Origin: Bacillota bacterium
GTDB taxonomy: Bacteria; Bacillota; Sulfobacillia; Sulfobacillales; Sulfobacillaceae
Assembly (NCBI GenBank): GCA_021797635.1
Contig: JAJZZI010000067.1
Coordinates: 1 to 32,823 of the forward strand
DNA length: 32,823 nucleotides
Direction: 5' to 3'
The translations under genes were made by a program, and so were the position numbers. Every line of letters begins with the position of its first letter. Position 1 is the first letter of the stretch. The notes beneath the pieces were generated by a model that made no database searches, was not told the origin of the DNA, and saw only the letters and a list, made by a program, of their open reading frames with translations. Below are positions 8,709 through 17,344 of this stretch, piece after piece.

Positions 8709-8857
8709 TCGACCTAAAATTACACCGACTTCACGGGGTTACCGAGAAGACCATGTGCCCAAAAGCTCCTTAATTATTGGATGAGGGGAACTCCCTTGGC
8801 TATAGTGAACACAAGAGGAAGCTTCACCAGTCCCTTGGTCCCAAGAAGGAGCATCGC

Positions 8858-10099
8858 TTGGAAAAACTGCTATCATTGGCCATGATTGTCAAAAATGAAG
8901 AGGCGTTTTTGGCCGATTGCCTACGCTCGGTGCAAGGGGTCGTCGACGAGATGGTGATTGTCGACACCGGCTCGACGGACCGCACGATCGACATTGCCCG
9001 CGACTTTGGGGCCCGGCTCATTGAGATCGAGTGGCCCAATGATTTCTCTAAGGCGCGAAATGTCGGGCTAGATGCCGTGACTACGCCCTGGGTGCTGGTT
9101 ATGGATGCCGACGAGGAGCTGGTAGCGGACGACCGTGACACGCTTCGGCGAGCCCTCACCAACCCGACGGCGGATGCCTACAATATTCGCATCATTTCAC
9201 TGACGGAACGGGCCGAAGACATCACCGAGAGCTACGTCACGCGGGTGTTGCGTTCCCATCCGGCTTTGCGCTTTAGCGGATCGATTCATGAGCAATTGTT
9301 CCATGCCATCGTCGAAGCCAAGATGAACCTTGCGCAACTAGACGTGCGGCTGACCCACAAAGGCTACTTGCCATCGGTCATGGAAATGCGCAATAAGCAA
9401 GTGCGCAACCGGCTTCTCCTGGAACAAGAAGTGGCGCGCCAGCCCAACGATGTCTATACGCTTTGGCAGTTGAGCCAAACCTACTTTGGGTCGAATCGGC
9501 CCGACGACGCCATCAAGATGGTCCGCAGGGCCCTCAAAGGGGCTACCTTAGATAATCCGCTATGGGTACTATGCATGATGACCTATGCCCGGGCCCTAGT
9601 TCAAGCTGAACAACCGCGCAAGGCCTTGCGGGTAGTGCGCCAAGGCCAGTTGGCCCGCCCCAATTACACCGACTTTTGGTATTTTGAGGGCGGGGTGTTA
9701 TTTCATCTCGGGGATTGGGAACGGGCGGAAGCCTCTTTCCAAAAGTGTCTCGCACTGGGCGAAGCCCAGGGATTTTTGTCCACGGACACCGGCATTGGTG
9801 GATTTAAGTCGTTATATCGCATCGCTCAGTGCCGTCTTCGCCAAGACGATCCCAAGACCGCGCTCGCCTACCTATTGCTGGCGATTAAGCAACAACCGCA
9901 ATATCGCTCGGCTTGGCGGGCCATCATGGAGATGCATGCGGGAAACCCTTTAAGCAAAGTGCTAGAAACCATTGAATTGAGTCTCAGCCTTGACGATATC
10001 ATGCGGGCGGTGTCGGCATGGCCGCAACGGGACCCAAACGAAGAAGGGCTTTTGGCGCTGGCTAGAGATAAAAAAGCGGCATCCATCTCGCCGGATTAG
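8858..10099 (+). CDS. Family 2 glycosyltransferase fused to TPR repeats
   Basis: A 413-residue glycosyltransferase. The GT-A domain starts at once: LSLAMIVKNEEAFLADCLRS, IVDTGSTDRT for nucleotide binding, and VLVMDADEEL with the metal-binding DxD. After about residue 200 come helical repeats of TPR type (DVYTLWQLSQTYFGSNRPDDA, NPLWVLCMMTYARALVQAEQPRKALRV, DFWYFEGGVLFHLGDWERAEASF). Upstream in-frame TTG codons exist (8777), but AGAAGGAG (8844-8851) is correctly spaced for TTG 8858, where the family pattern begins. Proteins of this architecture occur beside flagellin genes and modify them in several Firmicutes, so flagellin glycosylation is the best guess. Its stop shares TTAG with the convergent fliS. 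Confidence 0.85.
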   Translation: MEKLLSLAMIVKNEEAFLADCLRSVQGVVDEMVIVDTGSTDRTIDIARDFGARLIEIEWPNDFSKARNVGLDAVTTPWVLVMDADEELVADDRDTLRRALTNPTADAYNIRIISLTERAEDITESYVTRVLRSHPALRFSGSIHEQLFHAIVEAKMNLAQLDVRLTHKGYLPSVMEMRNKQVRNRLLLEQEVARQPNDVYTLWQLSQTYFGSNRPDDAIKMVRRALKGATLDNPLWVLCMMTYARALVQAEQPRKALRVVRQGQLARPNYTDFWYFEGGVLFHLGDWERAEASFQKCLALGEAQGFLSTDTGIGGFKSLYRIAQCRLRQDDPKTALAYLLLAIKQQPQYRSAWRAIMEMHAGNPLSKVLETIELSLSLDDIMRAVSAWPQRDPNEEGLLALARDKKAASISPD

Positions 10100-10542
10100 C
10101 CGACGAGATGGATGGACGTGGCCCCGGGGGACTCCACACTCGGTAAGGCGGCAGGGGTGCCGAAAGTCGTCTGCTGTTTCAAGAAGCTCCGTAGGCCGTC
10201 CATTAAATTTTGTAAAACCGGCTCGATTTCGTTGAGGGGGGTAGGGGCGTGCTGGGTTTGAGCTGATACGGCCTGCTTCCAGCAGAAGAGATACAGGTCG
10301 CGCAGCGTGCGCGCCTCAGCAAGCTCGAGATTCAGCATATCGGTCAACCCGATCATGATGTCTTGAAGCTGACGGCCATACGTTCCCATATCCTCGAGGT
10401 TGTTCTCTGTGATTGCCTTGCGGCAATCTTGACTAGCTTTTAAAGCCCCCTCATAGAGCAGCAATACTAACCGATCGACGGACGCCGTTTGAATTTGACT
10501 GGTGCGGTATTGCGTTAAGGCGGATGCGTTTTCATGAGCCAT
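10096..10542 (-). CDS. fliS: Flagellar export chaperone FliS
   Basis: FliS binds the C-terminus of newly made flagellin in the cytoplasm, preventing premature polymerisation and guiding it to the export apparatus. The 148-residue product shows the family pattern: YRTSQIQTASVDRLVLLLYEGALKASQD at the N-terminus (usual form YxxxxVxTASPxxLxxMLYdGal), helices covering residues 40-110, and LRSFLKQQ near the end. It is slightly longer than usual because of a low-complexity tail (about 20 residues, rich in Thr, Ser and Pro). It follows fliD by two bases; GGAGG at the end of fliD serves as its binding site, so the two are translationally coupled. The gene order flagellin-fliD-fliS is conserved. Confidence 0.93.
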   Translation of the reverse strand: MAHENASALTQYRTSQIQTASVDRLVLLLYEGALKASQDCRKAITENNLEDMGTYGRQLQDIMIGLTDMLNLELAEARTLRDLYLFCWKQAVSAQTQHAPTPLNEIEPVLQNLMDGLRSFLKQQTTFGTPAALPSVESPGATSIHLVG

Positions 10543-10544
10543 GA

Positions 10545-12047
10545 CTATCCTCCACTGCTACTGCCGCCGCTTTGTTGTCCAAAAAGCGCGGTCAGCATGG
10601 TGTTTTCTTGGGCATATTTGGCGACTTGATTCACCCATTGGCCATATTGCTTGATGGCCTGTTGCTCTTGGGTTTGCACTTCACTTTTGAGCGAAGCAAC
10701 CTGGGTCTTCAACTGGCCCGAGGCACTGGTTAGATAGCTGATGGCTTCTCCCGTGACACTGGTTGGCCCTTGGTAGAAGGCCGGCAGCAAATCCGAGCTG
10801 GAACTGCCGCTAAGGCTTTGATACAAGTGTTGAAAGATGGCAGCCACCTGGTTGGGATGACTCGACAAGGCGTTGGCTAACGTGCTTTGATTCAGGGCTA
10901 ATGACCCATCGCTCTTGAAGGTAATCCCGATGGAACTTAAGTTTTGATAGTTGGCGTTGCTGGTGTCTTGGAACTGTGCCAGGGCCGAGGACACCTGGTT
11001 TAACATACTTTGAGGCTGCCCAGAGGTTAAAACTTGATGAGAGTTGCTTTGGTATGCGTACGAATTGCCCGAGGCCGAGGCCGTGACCGAGCCGGAGTCG
11101 GCGAGTTTGGCCGTATCGCTCACCCACTGGTTCCAATCGCTAATAAACTGCTGAACCGAAGACGTCATGCCTTTGATATTCGGGGCGACGGTTACCGTCG
11201 TCGTCCCCTTCGAAGCGACGTTCAAGGTCAGACCGGGAATGACATTGTTAAAGGTGTCGGTCGAGGACGTAATCGCTTGGGATGAATTAAAGGTAGAGCC
11301 AAAACTGATTTCTGCAGAAGATGGTGCCTGGACGACATTGCTAGCTGCGCCGCCCGAGGTGCCGGTGACGCCAAGGTAGTAGAGGGGACCGTAGGTTTGC
11401 GTGCTGGAACCCGAAGGCGCGGTGTCACCGTAGGTGATGCTTTGACCGGTGGTGTTGGCGCTGATCGAAAGCACCCAATTTCCGCTGGCCAACTGTTCGA
11501 CGGAGGCCGTAGCCCCCATCCCCGGAGTCTGATTGATGAGTTGGGCCAGGCCATTGAGACTAATGCCTGACGAAGGGATGTTGACGGACACCGGGGTGCC
11601 CTTGCTACCTACTTGAATGCTGAACGAGCCGGCCAGGTTAGCTCCATTGAGCGTCAGGGTCTGACTCGGGCTGGTCACCGCCAAGTTGGCAGAGCTTCCC
11701 TGGTCGACTTCACCCTGAGCGACGCTGCCCACACTAATTTGATAGGAGCCCGCGCTGGCACTGTTGTCTACGGCGCTGGCCACATTGGCGTTGCTAGAGG
11801 TTGCCGCAAGTTGCTGAAAGGTGCTGGCTTGATTCAGGGTGCTCAGATCGCCAGCGAATGTCTGGGCATCAGACTGCAAGGTGGTCCAGGCGCTGATCTG
11901 ACTCTTATCGGTGCTTTGCTGCTTCTCGAGATGACTAAGCTGCATTTGACTGGCCTGGGTGATGACGTTGACAAACGAAGAGGGGGTAAAGTCCGCCAAA
12001 ATTTGGCCGACCGGACCGTTATAGATGGATGACCAGTTAATCGACAA
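10545..12047 (-). CDS. fliD: Flagellar hook-associated protein 2 (filament cap) FliD
   Basis: FliD forms the cap at the filament tip that promotes flagellin assembly. The 500-residue product has the FliD_N pattern (QMQLSHLEKQQSTDKSQISAW, then LQSDAQTFAGDLSTL, and SSNANVASAVDNSASAGSYQISVGSVAQ). The middle shows VIPGLTLNVASKGTTTVTV, corresponding to the conserved 'vipGvtl' motif, and the C-terminus holds NYQNLSSIGITFKSDGSLALN and a coiled-coil tail (LKTQVASLKSEVQTQEQQAIK). A GTG at 12056 overlaps the ribosome binding site itself; TTG at 12047 lies six bases after GGAGGTG and is preferred. The N-terminal segment MSINWSSIYNGP is unlike the usual SGLASG start. It follows flagellin by about 70 bases with a hairpin between. 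Confidence 0.92.
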   Translation of the reverse strand: MSINWSSIYNGPVGQILADFTPSSFVNVITQASQMQLSHLEKQQSTDKSQISAWTTLQSDAQTFAGDLSTLNQASTFQQLAATSSNANVASAVDNSASAGSYQISVGSVAQGEVDQGSSANLAVTSPSQTLTLNGANLAGSFSIQVGSKGTPVSVNIPSSGISLNGLAQLINQTPGMGATASVEQLASGNWVLSISANTTGQSITYGDTAPSGSSTQTYGPLYYLGVTGTSGGAASNVVQAPSSAEISFGSTFNSSQAITSSTDTFNNVIPGLTLNVASKGTTTVTVAPNIKGMTSSVQQFISDWNQWVSDTAKLADSGSVTASASGNSYAYQSNSHQVLTSGQPQSMLNQVSSALAQFQDTSNANYQNLSSIGITFKSDGSLALNQSTLANALSSHPNQVAAIFQHLYQSLSGSSSSDLLPAFYQGPTSVTGEAISYLTSASGQLKTQVASLKSEVQTQEQQAIKQYGQWVNQVAKYAQENTMLTALFGQQSGGSSSGG

Positions 12048-12066
12048 ACCGTTCACCTCCCATCAT

Positions 12067-12107
12067 GCCTTGGACACCGAGCCCCAAAGGTGCCCGATGC
12101 CCAAGGC
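12067..12107 (-). promoter_or_regulatory. Intergenic hairpin between flagellin and fliD genes
   Basis: An outer stem GCCTTGG (12101-12107 read on the reverse strand) pairs with CCAAGGC (12067-12073). Within it, reverse-strand GGGCACC (12095-12089) pairs with GGTGTCC (12078-12072), with one G-U, around a loop of ten bases; the two stems compete for two bases. No T-run follows, so it is not a standard terminator. It could limit read-through or stabilise the upstream flagellin mRNA, giving much more flagellin than FliD. Hand-paired only. Confidence 0.45.
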
Positions 12108-12116
12108 GTTCGCGGT

Positions 12117-13277
12117 TTACGAGAGCAGCTTCAAGACCATCGACGGCAGCTGCTGAGCCGTGGTCAAGGCTTGAATGCCCGTCTGCTCGAGAATCTGGGT
12201 TTGAGCAAACTGGCTAGTCACCTGAGCCATGTTCGCATCCATGATGCTGGCTTGCGAGGACTGCAAGTTGGTGCCCTCGGTCTGCAGGTTGGTGATGGTG
12301 TAGTTAATTTGGTCAATTTGCGAGCCCACGGCGCTTTGGGCGTTGGTCAGCAGCGAAAGCGCCGACTGGGCCTGGGAGATGGCGTACTGGGCGCCTTGGC
12401 CGCTGGTCACATTAAGGTTGCTGAGACCCAAAGTGGCGCTGGAAAAGGTGCCAAAGCTGGTTTGCAGCACGTCGCCGGCCCCTTGATTGGGGCCCGTCTG
12501 AAATTGATACTGCGTTCCTGCCGCTACGCTGAACGAGGAAGAAACCGTCGCGGCGACAGAAACAAGATTGGCCTGGTTGACGTTGACAATGAAGCTATCT
12601 GGCCCGGTGGAGTTGGCGCCTGAGACTAACTGCAAGGCGATGGTGCCTGCGGTCGAGCCCACGTTGGCAACCGTACCCATAGCCAAGGTGGTGTTGTTTC
12701 CTCCCGCCGTTGAGGTCAACACGGTCACGACGTCGGAGCCACCGTTTACCGACGAATAAGAGACTTGGACCGCATACGAGGCGCCACTGGCCAATCCGCC
12801 TGTGTCGGCTCCGATGTTGATCGAGCCAACTACGGACGTTCCCGTAAGGCTTGCCTTTGGGCCTTGATTTAGGACTTGTTGGTTGTTGTAATTCAAGGTG
12901 GTGCCGACGTTGTCGAGCGAGACCAGCAGTTGCTGGATTTGACCTTGAATATCCGCCGTGTCTTGGGAGTTGTTGGTGCTGTTGGAAGCCTGCACCGCCA
13001 GTTGCTGGATCTGCTGGACGATTTGGACATCCGTTTGCATCCCGCCGTTGGCCGTGTTTAAGAGATTTGAGGCCTCCGTGGCGTTGTTGGTGGCCGAGTT
13101 GATGGCGCCGAGCTCGCCGGACATCAAATTGGAGATGGCCAAGCCGGAGGGGTTGTTCGACGGCGAGTTGATCTGATAACCCGTCGACATTTCCTGCTGC
13201 AAGGTGTTGAGGGTGTTCTGCGTGTTGGAGAGGGAATTTTCCGCAAACAATGCCGAAACGTTGGTGTTGATATACAT
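12117..13277 (-). CDS. hag: Flagellin
   Basis: The filament subunit, 386 residues. The N-terminal D0/D1 region is typical: MYINTNVSALFAENSLSNTQ, then LQQEMSTGYQINSPSNNPSGLAIS, where most flagellins have LSSGxRInsAaDDaAGLAIs; here NNPSG replaces DDAAG. The C-terminal region has AQSALSLLTNAQSAVGSQIDQINYTITNL and SQFAQTQILEQTGIQALTTAQQLPSMVLKLLS, with AQ in place of the usual AN. The central part (about residues 130-280) is variable and rich in Ser, Thr, Asn and Gly, which is suitable for O-glycosylation by neighbouring enzymes. GGAGG lies eight bases before the ATG. It begins the flagellin-fliD-fliS transcript; a candidate promoter is at 13340-13369. Confidence 0.94.
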   Translation of the reverse strand: MYINTNVSALFAENSLSNTQNTLNTLQQEMSTGYQINSPSNNPSGLAISNLMSGELGAINSATNNATEASNLLNTANGGMQTDVQIVQQIQQLAVQASNSTNNSQDTADIQGQIQQLLVSLDNVGTTLNYNNQQVLNQGPKASLTGTSVVGSINIGADTGGLASGASYAVQVSYSSVNGGSDVVTVLTSTAGGNNTTLAMGTVANVGSTAGTIALQLVSGANSTGPDSFIVNVNQANLVSVAATVSSSFSVAAGTQYQFQTGPNQGAGDVLQTSFGTFSSATLGLSNLNVTSGQGAQYAISQAQSALSLLTNAQSAVGSQIDQINYTITNLQTEGTNLQSSQASIMDANMAQVTSQFAQTQILEQTGIQALTTAQQLPSMVLKLLS

Positions 13278-13339
13278 CGCTATATCCTCCTTGATTTTGC
13301 AAACCCAACATCCTGTCGGGCGGTTGACGGTACATGTGT

Positions 13340-13369
13340 ATTGTAAGAGCTGGGTGCCACGGTTATCAA
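13340..13369 (-). promoter_or_regulatory. Candidate sigma-A promoter for flagellin
   Basis: On the reverse strand TTGATA (13369-13364) and TACAAT (13345-13340) are separated by 18 bases, each one base from the vegetative consensus. Transcription would start around 13333, leaving a leader of about 55 bases containing the GGAGG site. A clear sigma-D flagellar promoter (TAAA-N15-GCCGATAA) was not found, which is unusual for a flagellin gene. Confidence 0.5.
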
Positions 13370-13486
13370 AAATTAGGACGGTAATTCTGCAAGAAAATTT
13401 TGCTGAGTCCCATCAAGGCATACCGGTCCGTAAGCAATCGCACTTACTGGCAGCGGACGGGGCGAGAAGCCTACCCCACAGATCGA

Positions 13487-13500
13487 TATCGAAATCGATA
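13487..13500. promoter_or_regulatory. Palindromic operator-like site in divergent flagellin/glycosyltransferase region
   Basis: TATCGA-AA-TCGATA is an inverted repeat of six bases with a two-base centre, preceded by an overlapping ATCGAT at 13482-13487. It sits between the divergent flagellin and tandem glycosyltransferase genes, about 120 bases upstream of the proposed flagellin promoter. A regulator site for one or both transcripts is possible; no regulator is identified. Confidence 0.3.
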
Positions 13501-13622
13501 GTTTAAGTTTTTGGCCCTCAGTTTGACCAACGCCGTCAAAATTCAACCAAGGAGCATCGTGGCTGGGGTTAAAACCGGGTGGGAGAAAGAGGACTTCACG
13601 GGATCGGTACGAAGAATCTTAC

Positions 13623-13628
13623 TATAAT
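13623..13628 (+). promoter_or_regulatory. Possible -10 box for the tandem glycosyltransferase gene
   Basis: A perfect TATAAT lies 39 bases before the chosen GTG start. No good -35 is found at 16-18 bases; the nearest similar hexamer, TTCACG (13595-13600), gives a 22-base spacer. The call therefore rests on the -10 alone. Confidence 0.3.
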
Positions 13629-13666
13629 GATTGATCGATGATTGGACGAGGAGAGGATCAGATTCG

Positions 13667-15877
13667 GTGCGTATTTTATGGGAGGGGCCCTTTTTTCGTC
13701 CCCTGAGTTTGGATAAGGTGAACCGTGAACTGGTTTTGGAAGGACTGCTTGCCGGCCAGGAAATGCTGGTTCAGGCTCTCGATTCCCTTCCCGAAAATGC
13801 CAGCCAAGTCTATCAAACCCTGGTGCCGCTGCTGACCGGACCCCAGCCCGTGGACTGGCATGTGCGCCACATGTGGCCGCCTTATTGGAGCAACCGTGCG
13901 GGCCCCCTGGTAGTCAGCCAGCATTGGGAATTTGGAGCGGTCCCGAAAGATTGGATCGAACCCATCGCGTCACAGGTGGCCAAACTGGTCGTCAGTTCGG
14001 AAGCGGAACGGGAGATGTTCACCTATAGTGGTGTGCGAGCGGAGAAGATCGGGGTAATCCCGCTTGGCGTCAACCCCGCGATCTATCATCCCTATGGCCC
14101 CATCCAGTCGCTGGTGAAACAGAGTCGAGTTATCTTATGGGTAGGAGGGATGGTCCATCGAAAGGGGTTGGACCTTCTTATCCAAGCCTATCAACGCGCA
14201 TTTCACCCCCACGACGATATTGCCTTGGTGATCAAGACGGTGGGGCAAGGCTCGGTGTATCAAGAGCAAGAGATACCACGATTGTTGCAGGCAGCACTAA
14301 AAAGCCCAAAGTCACCGCCGATCGTGGTCATCGACCGGGAACTGACCGAATCTGACATGGCCGTCTTATACCGCAGTGCGGACGTGCTCGTCTCTGCATA
14401 CCGCGGAGAAGGCTTTAACTTGCCCGTCTTAGAGGCCATGGCCTGCGGTACCTTGGTGATGGCTAGTGACAGCAATCCGACCAACGAATTTGTTCCGCCC
14501 GACATCGGTTGGCGCATCCCCGGCGAGCGTCGATTCATGACGGTGCCTTACTCCACCCAAGAGGGATGGCTGTTTGAATGCGATCTTGGGGCGTTGACCG
14601 AGTTGCTGAGAAACGTGGTGGATGTGCCTGAGTCCGAACAAATCAATCGACGATTAAACGGGCTTGAGCACGTTAAACAGAGTTACACGTGGCGCGGAAT
14701 CTGGCGACAATGGGAAGGGATGCTGCAAGGGCCTTCGACCAGTTCGCTGATCCCTAGGTTAAGAGTCAGCGCTCGAAAGGGCAAGGTCATTTGGCGGGGA
14801 CCCATCAGAAATGCTTCTGGCTACGCTTCCGAAGCCCGGGAGTTTCTGAAATGTCTGCCCGCGATGGGGATGTTGCCGCGCATCATTGATGAGAGCAGCG
14901 TAAGCCCGTCCATCTGTACGCCTGAGGAGGAGGCATACTTTAGCGCCTTAGAACAAATTTCCGTTTCCGTTGACGACCTCATGATCCACAGTCTTCCGGG
15001 CCACGGGTTCTATCGGAGGAACCACGGGCTGGATCTGGCTCGGTCCATGTTTGAGACCAACCGGGTACCTGACGAATGGAGCTCTCGCTTGGCGCGAGCT
15101 CAAGGCGTCCTGGTTGCCTCGCCTTTTAACGTCGAGACCTTTACCGAAAGCGGCATCGATCCGGCCCGCATCCATGTGGTGCCCAGTCCCATCGATACCG
15201 AACAATTTGTCCCTCCTCAGGGCCCGATGGCAGGCGACCTCTTTCGCTTTGTCTCGGTCTTTGACTGGTCGCAGCGAAAGGGTTGGGACGTACTTATCGA
15301 CGCTTGGATGAAGGCCTTCCGTAAGACCGACCCCGTGATCTTGATTCTTAAGGTCACCAGCATTATCCGCGATGACCCGCAGCAAGAGCTATCCCGCTAC
15401 ATGACATCTAAGGGATACTCGCCGTCGAATGCACCTCGCATTAAGCTCATCGTGGAAAACTGGCCCGCAAAGCTCTTGGTTTCCTTTTATCAAATGGCCG
15501 ATGCGTTTGTTCTGCCGACGAGGGGCGAGGGATGGGGACGACCAATTCTAGAGGCGATGGCGTGCGACGTGCCCGTGATCGTGACCGACTGGAGCGCTCC
15601 CCATTACTATCTCACCCCTAAAAATTCATACCCGATTGCCTATCGGCTCATCCCCATTCCCTCCTCCTATCCCATCGTCCACTATCGTGGCCATCAGTGG
15701 GCGGAACCCGACGTCGATCATCTTGTTCATCAGCTGCAGGCTTGCTTTGAGCATCGCCGAGAAGGCCTGAACGACATCCGTCAGACGGCGCTCAACTTTT
15801 CCACGAAAGCGACCGTTGGCGCCCTGCTTTCCGTCCTACGGCAATTCGGGGTCGAGCCCGTGCTGGCTGGCGTGTAA
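13667..15877 (+). CDS. Tandem (two-module) GT-B glycosyltransferase, GT4-like
   Basis: A 736-residue protein with two glycosyltransferase modules in one chain. The first (about 1-365) shows VSSEAEREMFTYSGV, IGVIPLGVNPAIYHP, VILWVGGMVHRKGLDLLIQAY and the E-x7-E sugar-nucleotide motif in YRGEGFNLPVLEAMACGTLV. The second (about 375-736) repeats the pattern: VASPFNVETFTESGI, IHVVPSPIDTEQFVP, FVSVFDWSQRKGWDVLIDAW and TRGEGWGRPILEAMACDVPVIV. A longer frame starts at 13631, but GAGGAGAGG (13648-13656) precedes GTG 13667 by ten bases and the protein then opens with RILWEGPFF, typical of the fold. Its position opposite flagellin suggests building a glycan on the filament, perhaps adding two successive sugars; a cell-surface role is also possible. 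Confidence 0.87.
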   Translation: MRILWEGPFFRPLSLDKVNRELVLEGLLAGQEMLVQALDSLPENASQVYQTLVPLLTGPQPVDWHVRHMWPPYWSNRAGPLVVSQHWEFGAVPKDWIEPIASQVAKLVVSSEAEREMFTYSGVRAEKIGVIPLGVNPAIYHPYGPIQSLVKQSRVILWVGGMVHRKGLDLLIQAYQRAFHPHDDIALVIKTVGQGSVYQEQEIPRLLQAALKSPKSPPIVVIDRELTESDMAVLYRSADVLVSAYRGEGFNLPVLEAMACGTLVMASDSNPTNEFVPPDIGWRIPGERRFMTVPYSTQEGWLFECDLGALTELLRNVVDVPESEQINRRLNGLEHVKQSYTWRGIWRQWEGMLQGPSTSSLIPRLRVSARKGKVIWRGPIRNASGYASEAREFLKCLPAMGMLPRIIDESSVSPSICTPEEEAYFSALEQISVSVDDLMIHSLPGHGFYRRNHGLDLARSMFETNRVPDEWSSRLARAQGVLVASPFNVETFTESGIDPARIHVVPSPIDTEQFVPPQGPMAGDLFRFVSVFDWSQRKGWDVLIDAWMKAFRKTDPVILILKVTSIIRDDPQQELSRYMTSKGYSPSNAPRIKLIVENWPAKLLVSFYQMADAFVLPTRGEGWGRPILEAMACDVPVIVTDWSAPHYYLTPKNSYPIAYRLIPIPSSYPIVHYRGHQWAEPDVDHLVHQLQACFEHRREGLNDIRQTALNFSTKATVGALLSVLRQFGVEPVLAGV

Positions 15878-15908
15878 AAGGGACGTCGGCGAATGCCTGA
15901 AGGGGTGC

Positions 15909-16580
15909 TTATGGTCTAGCCCAGACGGCGTAATCCTGAGGACCATAGAGCCACTGAGAGACATGTTCCCAACCACCGCTTTGCACGGGCAGTTGAAATT
16001 GCAAAGGAATAGGCGAATAGTATTGGACCCCCACCCTGGAAAACCCCGCCTTTTCTGCCATGAACTGCAACAGCTCTGGAGGCCATGGGGTCAGGTGCGT
16101 CGGATCATAGGCGAAGTGATTCCAGGCCCATAGGGATGCCACATTGACCGTCTCTAAAATTAACAGGCCTTGGTGATCGAGGAGTCGGTGCATGAGCTTT
16201 AAGGCGTCGAAGACCATTTCAGGCGGCCAGTGTTCGACCACTTGGATGGCCGAGATAACGGAATAGGTATGCTCCGCCGTTGACTCCATGACTCGTAGGG
16301 CATCGCCATGGATCACGTCCAAGCCCTGTTCCACACAGCGCTCTACTTGGCGTTCGTTCAGTTCAATGCCTTGGGCGGGAATCTGGGTTTGCTTTAGAAC
16401 CTTAAGCCACTCACCTCGGCCTGAGCCAATGTCGAGCACGGGTTTACCCAGGTGGAGGGCCAGATCGTGGGTAGAGCCCAGGTACCGCTCAGCATGTAGG
16501 GCGGCGATGGTGGCGACTGGGCCTCGGAACTTGTCGGCAAACGCATCCATAAATTCATCCCAAGAGAGGGCCTTCGTCAT
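15909..16580 (-). CDS. Class I SAM-dependent methyltransferase
   Basis: A 223-residue methyltransferase. Motif I, VLDIGSGRGEWLKVL, binds S-adenosylmethionine (residues about 48-62); IPAQGIELNERQVERC contains the acidic residue that contacts the ribose; VIHGDALRVME and SVISAIQVVEHWPPEMVFDAL follow as later motifs. The C-terminal half (WNHFAYDPTHLTPWPPELLQFMAEKAGF) resembles enzymes that methylate sugars or glycan-linked groups. GGAGG lies nine bases before the ATG. It converges on the tandem glycosyltransferase gene with 31 bases between stops and no terminator between them. A role in capping or methylating the flagellar glycan is inferred only from position. Confidence 0.82.
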   Translation of the reverse strand: MTKALSWDEFMDAFADKFRGPVATIAALHAERYLGSTHDLALHLGKPVLDIGSGRGEWLKVLKQTQIPAQGIELNERQVERCVEQGLDVIHGDALRVMESTAEHTYSVISAIQVVEHWPPEMVFDALKLMHRLLDHQGLLILETVNVASLWAWNHFAYDPTHLTPWPPELLQFMAEKAGFSRVGVQYYSPIPLQFQLPVQSGGWEHVSQWLYGPQDYAVWARP

Positions 16581-17344
16581 GCCTTGTAACCTCCGTGGTT
16601 GGCCTCAAGGACAGCCGCCGTATGACATTTCATTTTCCGCGGCGAGGCGACACGCAACGTACGAAGCGACAAGAGCCTCGCCGTTATCGAGGGCAGCGCC
16701 ACAGGATAAACCATCAAATGAACCGAACCAAGGGCTGAGCCTACTTTCGTCCGATGATGTCATTATTGTACGTCCGCAGAGTGAAATCTCTAAGCAATAA
16801 GCGAGAAATGCGGATATCCCAAACGGACGAAAAATCCTTAAATGCTCGATGTCGTTATCCATCCTTCGTTGTCCGCCAGAGCGATAGCTTTCGCAATGTG
16901 ACGATGGCTTCCGCGGGGACGCGCTAAAAATCCGGTCGGACCCTTTGCCAGAGGAGCGGCCATTCGATTAAACGACGGCTTATCGAACCACTCTCGACGA
17001 AGAACGGAAGAACTTCTTCGCGGGCATGTTGAAAGATCGGGAAGAGGACGAGCAGCGTAACCCCAGTCGTAACGGAAGCACGCCTCACTAGTTTTTCAGG
17101 TGGCTAGAGCGTGAATATTGAGGTTTGAGGGTTCACACCTGGCAAAGCGCGTTGAAATACTGGATGTAGTGGGAGTATTGCGCCTATGTCGATCGAGAGG
17201 CTCTGAAGTTCAAGTCTTATGGGCGGTTGGGGTATGCTGTACAGTAGCCAGGTCGGTTGTCGGTCGACGGGCGCGCAGGGCGTGCGCTCGCTGGTAAAGA
17301 TAGGACTGACTACACGGTACTAACCGGGATTTAGGGGGCGCTTC
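16581..17344. other. Long intergenic region
   Basis: About 760 bases between divergent genes. Nothing with protein family character was recognised in either direction. A seven-base stem CGAAGAA (16998-17004) with TTCTTCG (17014-17020) is present, without a T-run. TTGAAA near 17153 with TATTGC about 18 bases later is a weak promoter candidate for the lipoprotein gene. AGGGGG (17332-17337) is the probable ribosome binding site of that gene. Confidence 0.4.

Noticed and set aside
8777-8857. Upstream TTG start for the TPR glycosyltransferase
   Set aside because: The extra 27 residues are polar and unlike the family, and the ribosome binding site fits TTG 8858.
13278-13630. Sigma-D promoter for flagellin using TAAAC near the palindrome
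   Set aside because: At the needed 15-16 base spacing the downstream element is only a partial match to GCCGATAA; a better sigma-A site exists closer to the gene.
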